From Chitinophaga sancti (GTDB lineage: Bacteria > Bacteroidota > Bacteroidia > Chitinophagales > Chitinophagaceae), in contig NZ_CP139972.1 of NCBI RefSeq assembly GCF_034424315.1, forward strand, positions 5,332,001-5,396,000: 64,000 nt of DNA, in the 5' to 3' direction. The position numbers and the translations under genes are program-made. The stretch's first letter is position 1. Each line of letters starts with the position of its first letter. The notes beneath the pieces were generated by a model. It was not told the DNA's origin. It saw nothing but the letters and a program-made list of their open reading frames with translations, and did no database searches. Below are positions 55,427 through 64,000 of this stretch, in pieces.

Positions 55427-56545
55427 ATGAAGTTTATCGTTTCTTCCTCTACTTTGTTAAAACAATTGCAGCAGATCAGCGGGGTTATCAACTCCAATAC
55501 GGTATTGCCTATATTGGAAGATTTCCTTTTCATCATTGACAGGAACGAACTAACAGTAGTAGCTACAGACCTGGAGACTGTTATGAAAGTGAAGCTGGAG
55601 GTAGAAGCCAAGGAAGGCGGTCGTATCTGTATTCCCGCTAAAATCCTGATGGACTCCCTGAAAAATCTGCCTGATCAGCCACTGACTTTCAACATTGACC
55701 TGAACTCCTATGCGGTTGAAATCACTTCCGACAATGGTAAGTACAAGGTAATGGGTGAAAATCCGGAAAACTTTCCGAAAGAACCAACAGCAGATGATAC
55801 CACTTCCTTTACAGTGACCTCTACCGCATTGGTAACTGCTATCAACAAGACCCTGTTTGCCGTGAGCAACGACGATCTGCGCCCTGCTATGACAGGTGTG
55901 TTCTTCGAACTCACTCCAAGCAGCCTCACTTTTGTAGCAACAGATGCGCACCGCCTGGTGAAATATGTCAGAACTGGTGTAGTATGCCCTAAAGCAGAAA
56001 CTTTCATCGTGCCTAAAAAACCTTTGAACCTGCTGAAGTCAGCCCTGCCTGATAATGATAGCGAAATCAAGATTGCTTATAGCCAGAATCACTTCTTTGT
56101 AACACACAATGGTGCACAGATGATCTGTCGACTGATCGATGCCCGTTTCCCTGATTATAAAGTGGTCATTCCAAAGGATAATCCTTATCGCCTTACCCTG
56201 GTGAAGAGCGATTTCCAGAATGCCCTGAAACGTGTGAGCGTTTTTGCTAACAAGAGCACCAACCAGGTAGCACTGAGCATCACTGGCAGCGAATTACAAC
56301 TCTCTGCACAGGACGTGGATTTCTCTTTCGAAGGTAATGAGCGTATGAACTGTTCCTACACCGGCGATGATATGCAGATTGCTTTCAATGCGAAGTTCCT
56401 CATCGAAATGCTGAACGCAGCAGAAGGTGATGAAATCACAATCGAACTGTCTACTCCAACCAAAGCCGGTATCCTGAAACCTTCTGAAAAAGAAGAGAAT
56501 GAAGACCTGCTCATGCTGGTAATGCCACTGATGCTGAATAACTAA
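55427..56545 (+). CDS. dnaN: DNA polymerase III beta subunit (sliding clamp)
   Basis: A 372-residue beta clamp with three repeated clamp domains, starting MKFIVSSSTLLKQLQQISGV and ending LLMLVMPLMLNN. It forms a ring that tethers DNA polymerase III to DNA. Unlike in many bacteria it is not beside dnaA here. It is followed by two hairpins, the second a strong terminator. Confidence 0.98.
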   Translation: MKFIVSSSTLLKQLQQISGVINSNTVLPILEDFLFIIDRNELTVVATDLETVMKVKLEVEAKEGGRICIPAKILMDSLKNLPDQPLTFNIDLNSYAVEITSDNGKYKVMGENPENFPKEPTADDTTSFTVTSTALVTAINKTLFAVSNDDLRPAMTGVFFELTPSSLTFVATDAHRLVKYVRTGVVCPKAETFIVPKKPLNLLKSALPDNDSEIKIAYSQNHFFVTHNGAQMICRLIDARFPDYKVVIPKDNPYRLTLVKSDFQNALKRVSVFANKSTNQVALSITGSELQLSAQDVDFSFEGNERMNCSYTGDDMQIAFNAKFLIEMLNAAEGDEITIELSTPTKAGILKPSEKEENEDLLMLVMPLMLNN

Positions 56546-56568
56546 TTCATTTATTACTACCGGCAGCT

Positions 56569-56654
56569 GCTGGTTTTTGCGCGGCCTTCCGGCTGCGCAA
56601 AAACCAGCCTCCAAAAAAAAATCGCGTTTGCCGACGGCAAACGCGATTTTTTTT
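56569..56654 (+). terminator. Tandem terminator hairpins after dnaN
   Basis: First hairpin: a 14-bp stem (56569-56582 with 56595-56608). Second hairpin: a perfect stem (56613-56632 with 56636-56654) ending in eight T residues. The second also works on the minus strand. Confidence 0.93.
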
Positions 56655-56802
56655 ACTTACTAATTATTTTTCTTTTATACATAACCCGATCACCCACATA
56701 AGCCTGTCTAAAATATTGCACCACAGCCACTTTCAGCCTTTTTATTCCCCAAAAATGTTGTAATTTGATATAGCCATTGAACCCATAACTAAATTCCCGT
56801 AT

Positions 56803-57609
56803 ATGGAATCGTTCTTCAATAACATTCCTTCTTTCTACCGCACCGCAATCCTTGTCGGTGGCCTGGTCCTTCTTTGGGTATTCGAAGGCGCTTTCCCCCG
56901 TTTCTATTTCAAATCTAACCGCTACTTCCACGCCGGCACCAACCTCTTCTTTACACTCACCACCGCCGTCGTGAACTTCAGTCTCGCCTTCCTCATCGTC
57001 AAAGCCTGCACATTCACCGCTAACCGCCATTTCGGCCTGCTATACCTTGTACCACTACCTAACTGGCTTCACGCCACGCTCGCCATCCTCATGATGGATC
57101 TGATCGGGGCCTACCTCGTTCACCTCATACAGCACAAAATTGCCTGGATGTGGCACTTCCATAAGATCCACCACATCGATACCGCAGTAGATGCTACCAC
57201 CGCCCTCCGGCACCACCCCATCGAAAGCATCCTCCGCGTCATCGCACTCTTTGTCGCTGTCATCACCATGGGTATCCCCATCTGGATGGTATTCCTATAC
57301 CAAACCATCTCTGTATTCATGTCACAGTTCAACCACGCCAATATCCACCTCCCCAAATGGCTGGATAATGCCCTGAGCTGGATCATCGTATCACCAGACA
57401 TGCATAAGGTACACCATAGCCATTTCCAGCCGGAAACGGACACTAATTATTCCAATATTTTCTCAATCTGGGATCGCCTCTTTGGCACGTTTAAGAAGGT
57501 AAATGATACTACTTCCCTGCAGTATGGCCTGGATGAATACCAGGAAGAAAAGTATCAAAAGATAGGGGCACTACTCAAAGCACCGTTTGACAAACCTTTA
57601 AATCAATAA
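56803..57609 (+). CDS. Sterol desaturase/fatty acid hydroxylase family protein
   Basis: A 268-residue membrane protein with about five helices and the conserved histidine clusters HLIQH (about 107-111), HKIHH (about 123-127) and HKVHH (about 202-206), the di-iron ligands of the family. These enzymes oxidise lipids, for example adding hydroxyl groups or double bonds with O2. The substrate is unknown; hydroxylation of fatty acids or sphingo/sulfonolipids would fit the phylum. It precedes a small membrane-protein gene by 4 bp. Confidence 0.92.
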   Translation: MESFFNNIPSFYRTAILVGGLVLLWVFEGAFPRFYFKSNRYFHAGTNLFFTLTTAVVNFSLAFLIVKACTFTANRHFGLLYLVPLPNWLHATLAILMMDLIGAYLVHLIQHKIAWMWHFHKIHHIDTAVDATTALRHHPIESILRVIALFVAVITMGIPIWMVFLYQTISVFMSQFNHANIHLPKWLDNALSWIIVSPDMHKVHHSHFQPETDTNYSNIFSIWDRLFGTFKKVNDTTSLQYGLDEYQEEKYQKIGALLKAPFDKPLNQ

Positions 57610-57613
57610 ATAT

Positions 57614-57874
57614 ATGCAACAGCACACCACCTCTTCCACGTCCACTAAAGTTGCCTGCTACATTTCCCTGTTCGCAGGCGTATCTTCCGCCGTATATGCA
57701 TTCGTGGCGAGAAACCCTGAAACAGGGCTTGTCTTTGCTATTGCAGCCATCATCATGGGTGGACTCTCAGATATAAAAGCCCGTAAGAATATTGATGATA
57801 TGCAGGTCGCTACCGCCGGTATATTCATGGCCGTTGTAGCCCTCGCTGTTACCTTATGGCAAATTTATAGCTGA
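57614..57874 (+). CDS. Small membrane protein
   Basis: An 86-residue protein with about three transmembrane helices (roughly 13-30, 36-49, 65-84) and short polar loops. No family was recognised with confidence. It starts 4 bp after the desaturase gene, so it is probably co-transcribed and might modulate it. Confidence 0.7.
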   Translation: MQQHTTSSTSTKVACYISLFAGVSSAVYAFVARNPETGLVFAIAAIIMGGLSDIKARKNIDDMQVATAGIFMAVVALAVTLWQIYS

Positions 57875-57899
57875 CTAACCCCGAGGGAGAGGAGTGAAC

Positions 57900-58412
57900 T
57901 TATTTACGTGACTTCACTTTTTTCCCTCCTGTTTCTTTCCTGTATTTTTCAAGATACCCCTCAGCGGCCTTCACAGGAAATAATACCAGTGAAGTATCCG
58001 TCAACTCCCTGATAATAGAGGTATCTACAGTTCTCGTACTATCCGATGATTTTACCCCCTCTGCATGATTCCAAAGTAACAGTGTATCATGTTGTAATTC
58101 CCATTTCTCATATACCAGCGAATACATATTCACTGCTATCGCCTTCCTGTTCTTTCTTAGCTCCATACCCTGCCATTCATTATCCTTTCCGGTTACAGGC
58201 TGCAACCATTTGCCAATCAGCTTTGCCGTGTCAATGACGACAGTATCAGGCACAACGGTAACGATTGAGTCAGCTACTATCACAGGCGTAGTATCCGCCG
58301 CCGGCATTAATGCCGACGTATCTACTACTGCCTCATTTTCAGGCGTGCGCGACGGATGACAGGCAAATGAAAACATGGTGATAACTCCCACCAGCAGATG
58401 GCTATTTTTCAT
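57900..58412 (-). CDS. Hypothetical lipoprotein, lipocalin-like
   Basis: A 170-residue protein with a lipoprotein signal (MKNSHLLVGVITMFSFAC). After a Thr/Val/Asp-rich linker it has a small beta domain beginning IGKWLQPVTGKDNEWQGMEL, similar to lipocalin-like domains in Bacteroidota. It ends with a Lys/Arg-rich tail (KKVKSRK). The role is unknown. It is divergent from the thiamine operon. Confidence 0.72.
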   Translation of the reverse strand: MKNSHLLVGVITMFSFACHPSRTPENEAVVDTSALMPAADTTPVIVADSIVTVVPDTVVIDTAKLIGKWLQPVTGKDNEWQGMELRKNRKAIAVNMYSLVYEKWELQHDTLLLWNHAEGVKSSDSTRTVDTSIIRELTDTSLVLFPVKAAEGYLEKYRKETGGKKVKSRK

Positions 58413-58453
58413 ATGCTCAAAGATATGGACTTTTTCCCCTACCTTTATGCTTC

Positions 58454-58544
58454 ACTTTAGGGGTGTTTTCCAGGCCACCATACCCGGAAAGCTGAGATGA
58501 GACCCTCAGGACCTGACGCAGTTCATACTGCCGTAGGGAAAAGT
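58454..58544 (+). ncRNA. TPP riboswitch (THI element)
   Basis: The conserved TPP-aptamer pieces appear in order: AGGGGTG (58459-58465), GCTGAGATGAGACCCT, then ACCTGACGCAGTT and CCGTAGGGAA. The outer P1 pairing is ACTTT/AAAGT (58454-58458 with 58540-58544). It lies directly upstream of the thi genes. Downstream, CCTGG/CCAGG and GGTTCAG/CTGAATCC overlap as alternative pairings, a plausible expression platform. Confidence 0.95.
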
Positions 58545-58639
58545 ACCTGGTTCAGCCAAGCCCGCTGCCAGGAATGAACTGAATCCTCACATCTTCTACC
58601 ATCCTTAAAGTTTATTGTTTCACCTTAATTCATGCACTC

Positions 58640-60534
<1,895 letters not shown>

Positions 60535-60592
60535 TCTGACAGTTATATAATCGCGGTACAGTTTTGGGATATGCTAATCAAACTCCATTACT

Positions 60593-61210
60593 TTGATACA
60601 GATCATCACACATACAGGCAAAATAAACCACGAACCAGCCCTCTGGTTACAATTATTACAGGCAGGTGCCGATAGTATACTGGTGCGCAAACCAGGATGG
60701 CAGGAAGCGGATTACGAAATGCTGCTGCTCAATGCACATCCTTCCTGTTACCCGCACCTCATCATAGCCGACCACCCTGTTTTATGTGAGCGCTATGGGC
60801 TGCTGGGGATACATTTTGGGGAGGCCATCAGGGGATCTATATCGCAGGAAGAGCTGCACAGGTACCAGCAACTGGGTTGTATACTCAGCACAAGTATCCA
60901 TAGCGTTCATACACTGCCGGTAGTTAGTAATACCTGGAATCAACTGCTTCTAAGCCCGGTGTTTGATAGTATTTCCAAAGCTGGATATATGGCCGCGTTT
61001 GACACCAACTTCCGTTTAGACAAAGATGGCTATGCAGGCAATGTAATTGCATTGGGCGGTATTAATCAGCATACTGCTGATAAGGCCCGCCATATGCGCT
61101 TCGACGGCATTGCCCTGCATGGCGCCATCTGGCAACATCCGGAACGTGCAGTACGGACCTTCATCAGTATCCGTGATGCATGGTCAGGCAATTCATTCAG
61201 CTCATCATGA
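60593..61210 (+). CDS. Thiamine phosphate synthase-like protein (ThiE/TenI family)
   Basis: A 205-residue TIM-barrel protein of the ThiE/TenI group, with LLSPVFDSISKAGY and VIALGGIN segments. No ATG is present; a TTG at 60593 is the likely start. It differs from the true ThiE that follows (it lacks the QLRMKHAD region), so it may have TenI-like or another thiamine-related activity. Its stop overlaps the next start (ATGA). Confidence 0.8.
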   Translation: MIQIITHTGKINHEPALWLQLLQAGADSILVRKPGWQEADYEMLLLNAHPSCYPHLIIADHPVLCERYGLLGIHFGEAIRGSISQEELHRYQQLGCILSTSIHSVHTLPVVSNTWNQLLLSPVFDSISKAGYMAAFDTNFRLDKDGYAGNVIALGGINQHTADKARHMRFDGIALHGAIWQHPERAVRTFISIRDAWSGNSFSSS

Positions 61211-61839
61211 TGACGATACAATACATTTCCCAGCAGACCGACACCTGCTCTCATCTTGACAATATCCGCATGGCCTGCGCAGCAGGCTGTAAGTGGATTC
61301 AACTGCGTATGAAACATGCAGATACGCAGGCTATTACCGCAACGGCAAGACTGGCAAAAGAAATCTGCGATGCACATGGCGCCACTCTTATTATTAATGA
61401 TCATCCCGGCATTGCAGCACTGGTAGATGCACACGGCACACACGTTGGTAAGGAGGATATGACCGTAGCACAGGCAAGACGTATAGCCGGACCACATAAA
61501 ATAGTAGGCGGTACAGCAAATACGCTCGAAGACATTTTACGACATGCCGCAGATGGTGCCGATTATGTAGGCATAGGCCCTTACCGCTTTACTACCACGA
61601 AAGAAAAATTAAGCCCGATCCTTGGGCTGGATGGCATCCGCAACATTATGTCTCAACTACGTGTAAAGATCCCTGTGATTGCCATCGGTGGCATTACTGC
61701 AGAAGATGTTCCGGGCTTATTCAGCACCGGTATACAGGGTATTGCCCTTAGCGGACTGATTACACATGCACCTGACAAACGCCAGCTTATATCTTCTCTT
61801 TATCAAACCATAGCACATGCAATCACTTCAAATAGCTGA
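61207..61839 (+). CDS. thiE: Thiamine-phosphate synthase ThiE
   Basis: A 210-residue protein from the ATG at 61207, in ATGA overlap with the previous gene. It has the ThiE signatures [35 protein letters not shown] and IAIGGI. It joins HMP-pyrophosphate and thiazole phosphate into thiamine phosphate. It overlaps thiG by 23 bp. Confidence 0.93.
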   Translation: MMTIQYISQQTDTCSHLDNIRMACAAGCKWIQLRMKHADTQAITATARLAKEICDAHGATLIINDHPGIAALVDAHGTHVGKEDMTVAQARRIAGPHKIVGGTANTLEDILRHAADGADYVGIGPYRFTTTKEKLSPILGLDGIRNIMSQLRVKIPVIAIGGITAEDVPGLFSTGIQGIALSGLITHAPDKRQLISSLYQTIAHAITSNS

Positions 61840-62584
61840 TCATACATTCACTTCCCGGCTCTTTACAGGCACAGGCAAGTTTTCTTCTTTACAACTGATG
61901 GAACAGGCCTTGCTGGCTTCTGCCACGCAATTAGTAACAGTAGCCCTCAAGCGGGTAGACATCCAGGACGCCGGCGACAACATGTTGCGGCATTTGCAAT
62001 CGTTTAAACTAATGCCCAATACCTCCGGGGTACGTACTGCCAGCGAAGCGGTGTATGCTGCACAACTGGCAAGGGAAGCACTGGAAACAAACTGGGTCAA
62101 ACTGGAAATACATCCGGATCCCCGTTACCTGATGCCGGATCCTGTTGAAACACTGCAAGCTGCGGAAGAACTGGTAAAACTAGGTTTCGTGGTCCTCCCT
62201 TATGTACACGCAGATCCTGTATTGTGCAAAAGATTAGAGCAGGTGGGCGTAGCAGCAGTGATGCCATTGGGGGCACCCATAGGTAGTAACAAAGGCTTAC
62301 GCACAGCCGATTTCCTGGAGATCATCATAGAACAGAGCCAGGTACCCGTAGTCGTCGATGCCGGGATTGGCAGCCCCTCAGATGCTGCAAAAGCCATGGA
62401 GATGGGTGCCGATGCGGTTTTGGTCAACACGGCTATTGCGGTAGCAAAGGACCCTGTAGCCATGGCGCAGGCATTTGCAACAGCAATAGTGGCAGGCAGA
62501 ATGGCTTACGAAGCAGGACTGGCACCGGTATACAGGCAGGCAGTAGCTTCCAGCCCTCTTATTGGATTCTTAGATGAAGTATAG
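61817..62584 (+). CDS. thiG: Thiazole synthase ThiG
   Basis: A 255-residue TIM-barrel thiazole synthase. The Schiff-base lysine lies in [10 protein letters not shown], with phosphate-binding segments [10 protein letters not shown] and [13 protein letters not shown]. It builds the thiazole from DXP, dehydroglycine and ThiS-bound sulfur. Two bases separate it from thiH. Confidence 0.96.
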   Translation: MQSLQIADHTFTSRLFTGTGKFSSLQLMEQALLASATQLVTVALKRVDIQDAGDNMLRHLQSFKLMPNTSGVRTASEAVYAAQLAREALETNWVKLEIHPDPRYLMPDPVETLQAAEELVKLGFVVLPYVHADPVLCKRLEQVGVAAVMPLGAPIGSNKGLRTADFLEIIIEQSQVPVVVDAGIGSPSDAAKAMEMGADAVLVNTAIAVAKDPVAMAQAFATAIVAGRMAYEAGLAPVYRQAVASSPLIGFLDEV

Positions 62585-62586
62585 CT

Positions 62587-63696
62587 ATGGCAGATTTTAA
62601 AACACTCTTTTCCCAATACGATTGGGAGCAGGTAAAAGATAGCATTTATGCAAAAACAGCTGCAAATGTGGAGCAGGCATTGCATAACAAGCGGCGTACG
62701 ATCGAAGACTTTAAGGCATTAATTTCCCCGGCTGCAGCGCCCTATTTACCAGCCATGGCTCACCTGAGTCAGCAGCTCACCCGGCAGCGGTTTGGTCATA
62801 CCATGCAGTTATACATTCCGCTTTACCTGAGTAATGAATGTCAGAACATCTGTACCTATTGCGGGTTTAGTCTTGACAACAGGATAGCCCGCAAAACGCT
62901 GAACAGGGAGGAGGTGCTGGCAGAAGTAAAGGCGATCAAGGAGATGGGATACGACCATGTATTGCTGGTAACAGGGGAGGCACAGCAGACCGTAGGACTT
63001 CCTTATTTCAGGGAAATGCTGGAGCTGATCCGGCCTTACTTTTCCAACATATCTATGGAGGTACAACCCATGGATCAGTCAGATTATGAAGCCCTCATTC
63101 CAATGGGTTTGCATAGTGTATTGGTGTACCAGGAGACCTATCATGAGGCTGACTATAAACTGCATCATCCCAAAGGACGAAAATCGAATTTCAATTATCG
63201 CCTGGAAACGCCCGACCGCCTGGGCAAAGCGGGTATTCACAAAATAGGACTGGGGGTATTGATTGGACTGGAGGATTGGCGTACAGATAGTTTCTTTACC
63301 GCATTGCATTTACAATACCTGGAAAGGACGTACTGGCAAACGCGGTACAGTCTTTCGTTTCCGCGTTTACGCCCCTGTGCGGGTGGCCTGATGCCCAAGG
63401 CGGTGATGAGTGACCGGGAACTGGTACAACTGATCTGTGCATATAGATTACTATCTCCTGAGCTGGAACTAAGTCTTTCAACACGGGAATCTCCCCGCTT
63501 CAGGGATCATGTGATCCAATTGGGTATTACTACTATGAGTGCAGGCTCACGTACCAACCCGGGTGGCTATACAATGGGGGATGATTCGCTGGAGCAGTTT
63601 GAAATTTCGGATGAACGGGATCCGGCGGAGATAGCGGCTATGCTTCGAAACAATGGATACGAGGCGGTGTGGAAAGATTGGGATAAAGCATTCTGA
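62587..63696 (+). CDS. thiH: Tyrosine lyase ThiH (radical SAM)
   Basis: A 369-residue radical-SAM enzyme with the cluster motif CQNICTYC (C-x3-C-x2-C, about 85-92). ThiH cleaves tyrosine to give dehydroglycine and p-cresol for ThiG. Its presence indicates the oxygen-sensitive ThiH route rather than the glycine-oxidase ThiO. Last gene of the operon. Confidence 0.96.
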   Translation: MADFKTLFSQYDWEQVKDSIYAKTAANVEQALHNKRRTIEDFKALISPAAAPYLPAMAHLSQQLTRQRFGHTMQLYIPLYLSNECQNICTYCGFSLDNRIARKTLNREEVLAEVKAIKEMGYDHVLLVTGEAQQTVGLPYFREMLELIRPYFSNISMEVQPMDQSDYEALIPMGLHSVLVYQETYHEADYKLHHPKGRKSNFNYRLETPDRLGKAGIHKIGLGVLIGLEDWRTDSFFTALHLQYLERTYWQTRYSLSFPRLRPCAGGLMPKAVMSDRELVQLICAYRLLSPELELSLSTRESPRFRDHVIQLGITTMSAGSRTNPGGYTMGDDSLEQFEISDERDPAEIAAMLRNNGYEAVWKDWDKAF

Positions 63697-64000
63697 CAGC
63701 GCTTTATGGCCACGCATACTGAACCGGTATTTCAAGCCCACCGTTGGTGTAACTCACCGGCGCGAAACGGCTTCCGCCTTCGGCAGAATTCGTTTCGCGC
63801 CTATTTTCCTGATAAAAAAATAACAGTTCCGCCTGCAGGCGGAACTGTTATTTTTACCTAAATCCATTACTGAAATTTGTTACTTATAGACATAAGTAGC
63901 TGCTTAATATTCAAATGTAGGTTGCACATAATGAACAACAGCATTACGTTTCATTTTGAACAAAAAGAACAGCTATGCTTATAATGAACAATCTGTTCAG
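63697..64000. other. Region after the thi operon to the window end
   Basis: No gene was found. It holds an 11-bp hairpin GGCGCGAAACG/CGTTTCGCGCC (63759-63801) and a 40-bp perfect palindrome (63816-63855). The last 140 bp are AT-rich with two near copies of ATAATGAACAA; no function was recognised. Confidence 0.5.
63816..63855 (+). terminator. Perfect-palindrome terminator of the thi operon
   Basis: A 40-bp perfect palindrome (arms start AAAAATAACAGTTCC and end GGAACTGTTATTTTT) gives a stem with A and T runs on either side, active in both directions. Confidence 0.85.

Noticed and set aside
63931-63984. 17-codon ORF near the window end
   Set aside because: Too short, with no promoter or family; its ATG lies in AT-rich sequence.

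Overview
The window looks like a chromosomal segment of a Bacteroidota bacterium, most likely Chitinophagaceae (Chitinophaga-like). The reasons are a SusC/SusD pair with a glycoside hydrolase, a DUF6377-type membrane regulator, several outer-membrane and lipoprotein genes, promoters of the TTTG / TAnnTTTG type, weak or absent Shine-Dalgarno sequences, and NrtR-type control of NAD salvage. No phage, transposase, integrase or CRISPR array was seen.

Layout. (1) 1-10.3 kb, minus strand: a small polysaccharide-utilisation locus (susC-susD-GH31), with a DUF6377 membrane regulator and a WYL regulator upstream. (2) 11.2-14.9 kb: an unusual RNA-centred cluster. Two RlaP-type nucleotidyltransferases lie on the minus strand. 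Divergent to them are two tiny putative ORFs, a tRNA with anticodon UAU, a YkuK-type RNase H-like protein, and about 390 nt of strongly foldable non-coding sequence ending in a terminator-like hairpin. (3) 14.9-24.7 kb: scattered single genes, namely esterases, a RibD/DHFR-like reductase, a TlpA-like thioredoxin, a tandem pair of paralogous membrane proteins, unknowns and a truncated TonB-like fragment. (4) 24.8-42.4 kb: tRNA-Asn, a GT39-type membrane glycosyltransferase, hflX with a Rieske protein, an S9 peptidase, an enoyl-CoA hydratase, a TPR protein paired with a membrane metallopeptidase-like protein, a SWIM-SNF2 helicase, a gcvT-SRPBCC-comB operon, and an M28 peptidase. (5) 42.4-45.6 kb: nicotinamide salvage (NrtR, NadM-Nudix, NadV) with a palindromic operator on the promoter. 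(6) 45.8-52.9 kb: a tripartite RND efflux operon led by two TetR regulators, with nested inverted repeats upstream. (7) 53-58.4 kb: an aminotransferase, dnaN, a sterol desaturase-family protein and small proteins. (8) 58.4-63.9 kb: a TPP riboswitch followed by thiS-thiC-thiE-like-thiE-thiG-thiH and strong terminators.

The most interesting region is 11.2-14.9 kb. RlaP proteins are known as RNA-repair-associated polymerase-beta-fold enzymes and YkuK has an RNase H-like fold. Finding both beside an atypical tRNA and a large structured RNA suggests an RNA-repair, RNA-processing or anti-phage module. That function is inference. The gene order and the RNA pairings are read directly from the sequence. 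All folding was done by eye, and no database or folding program was run.
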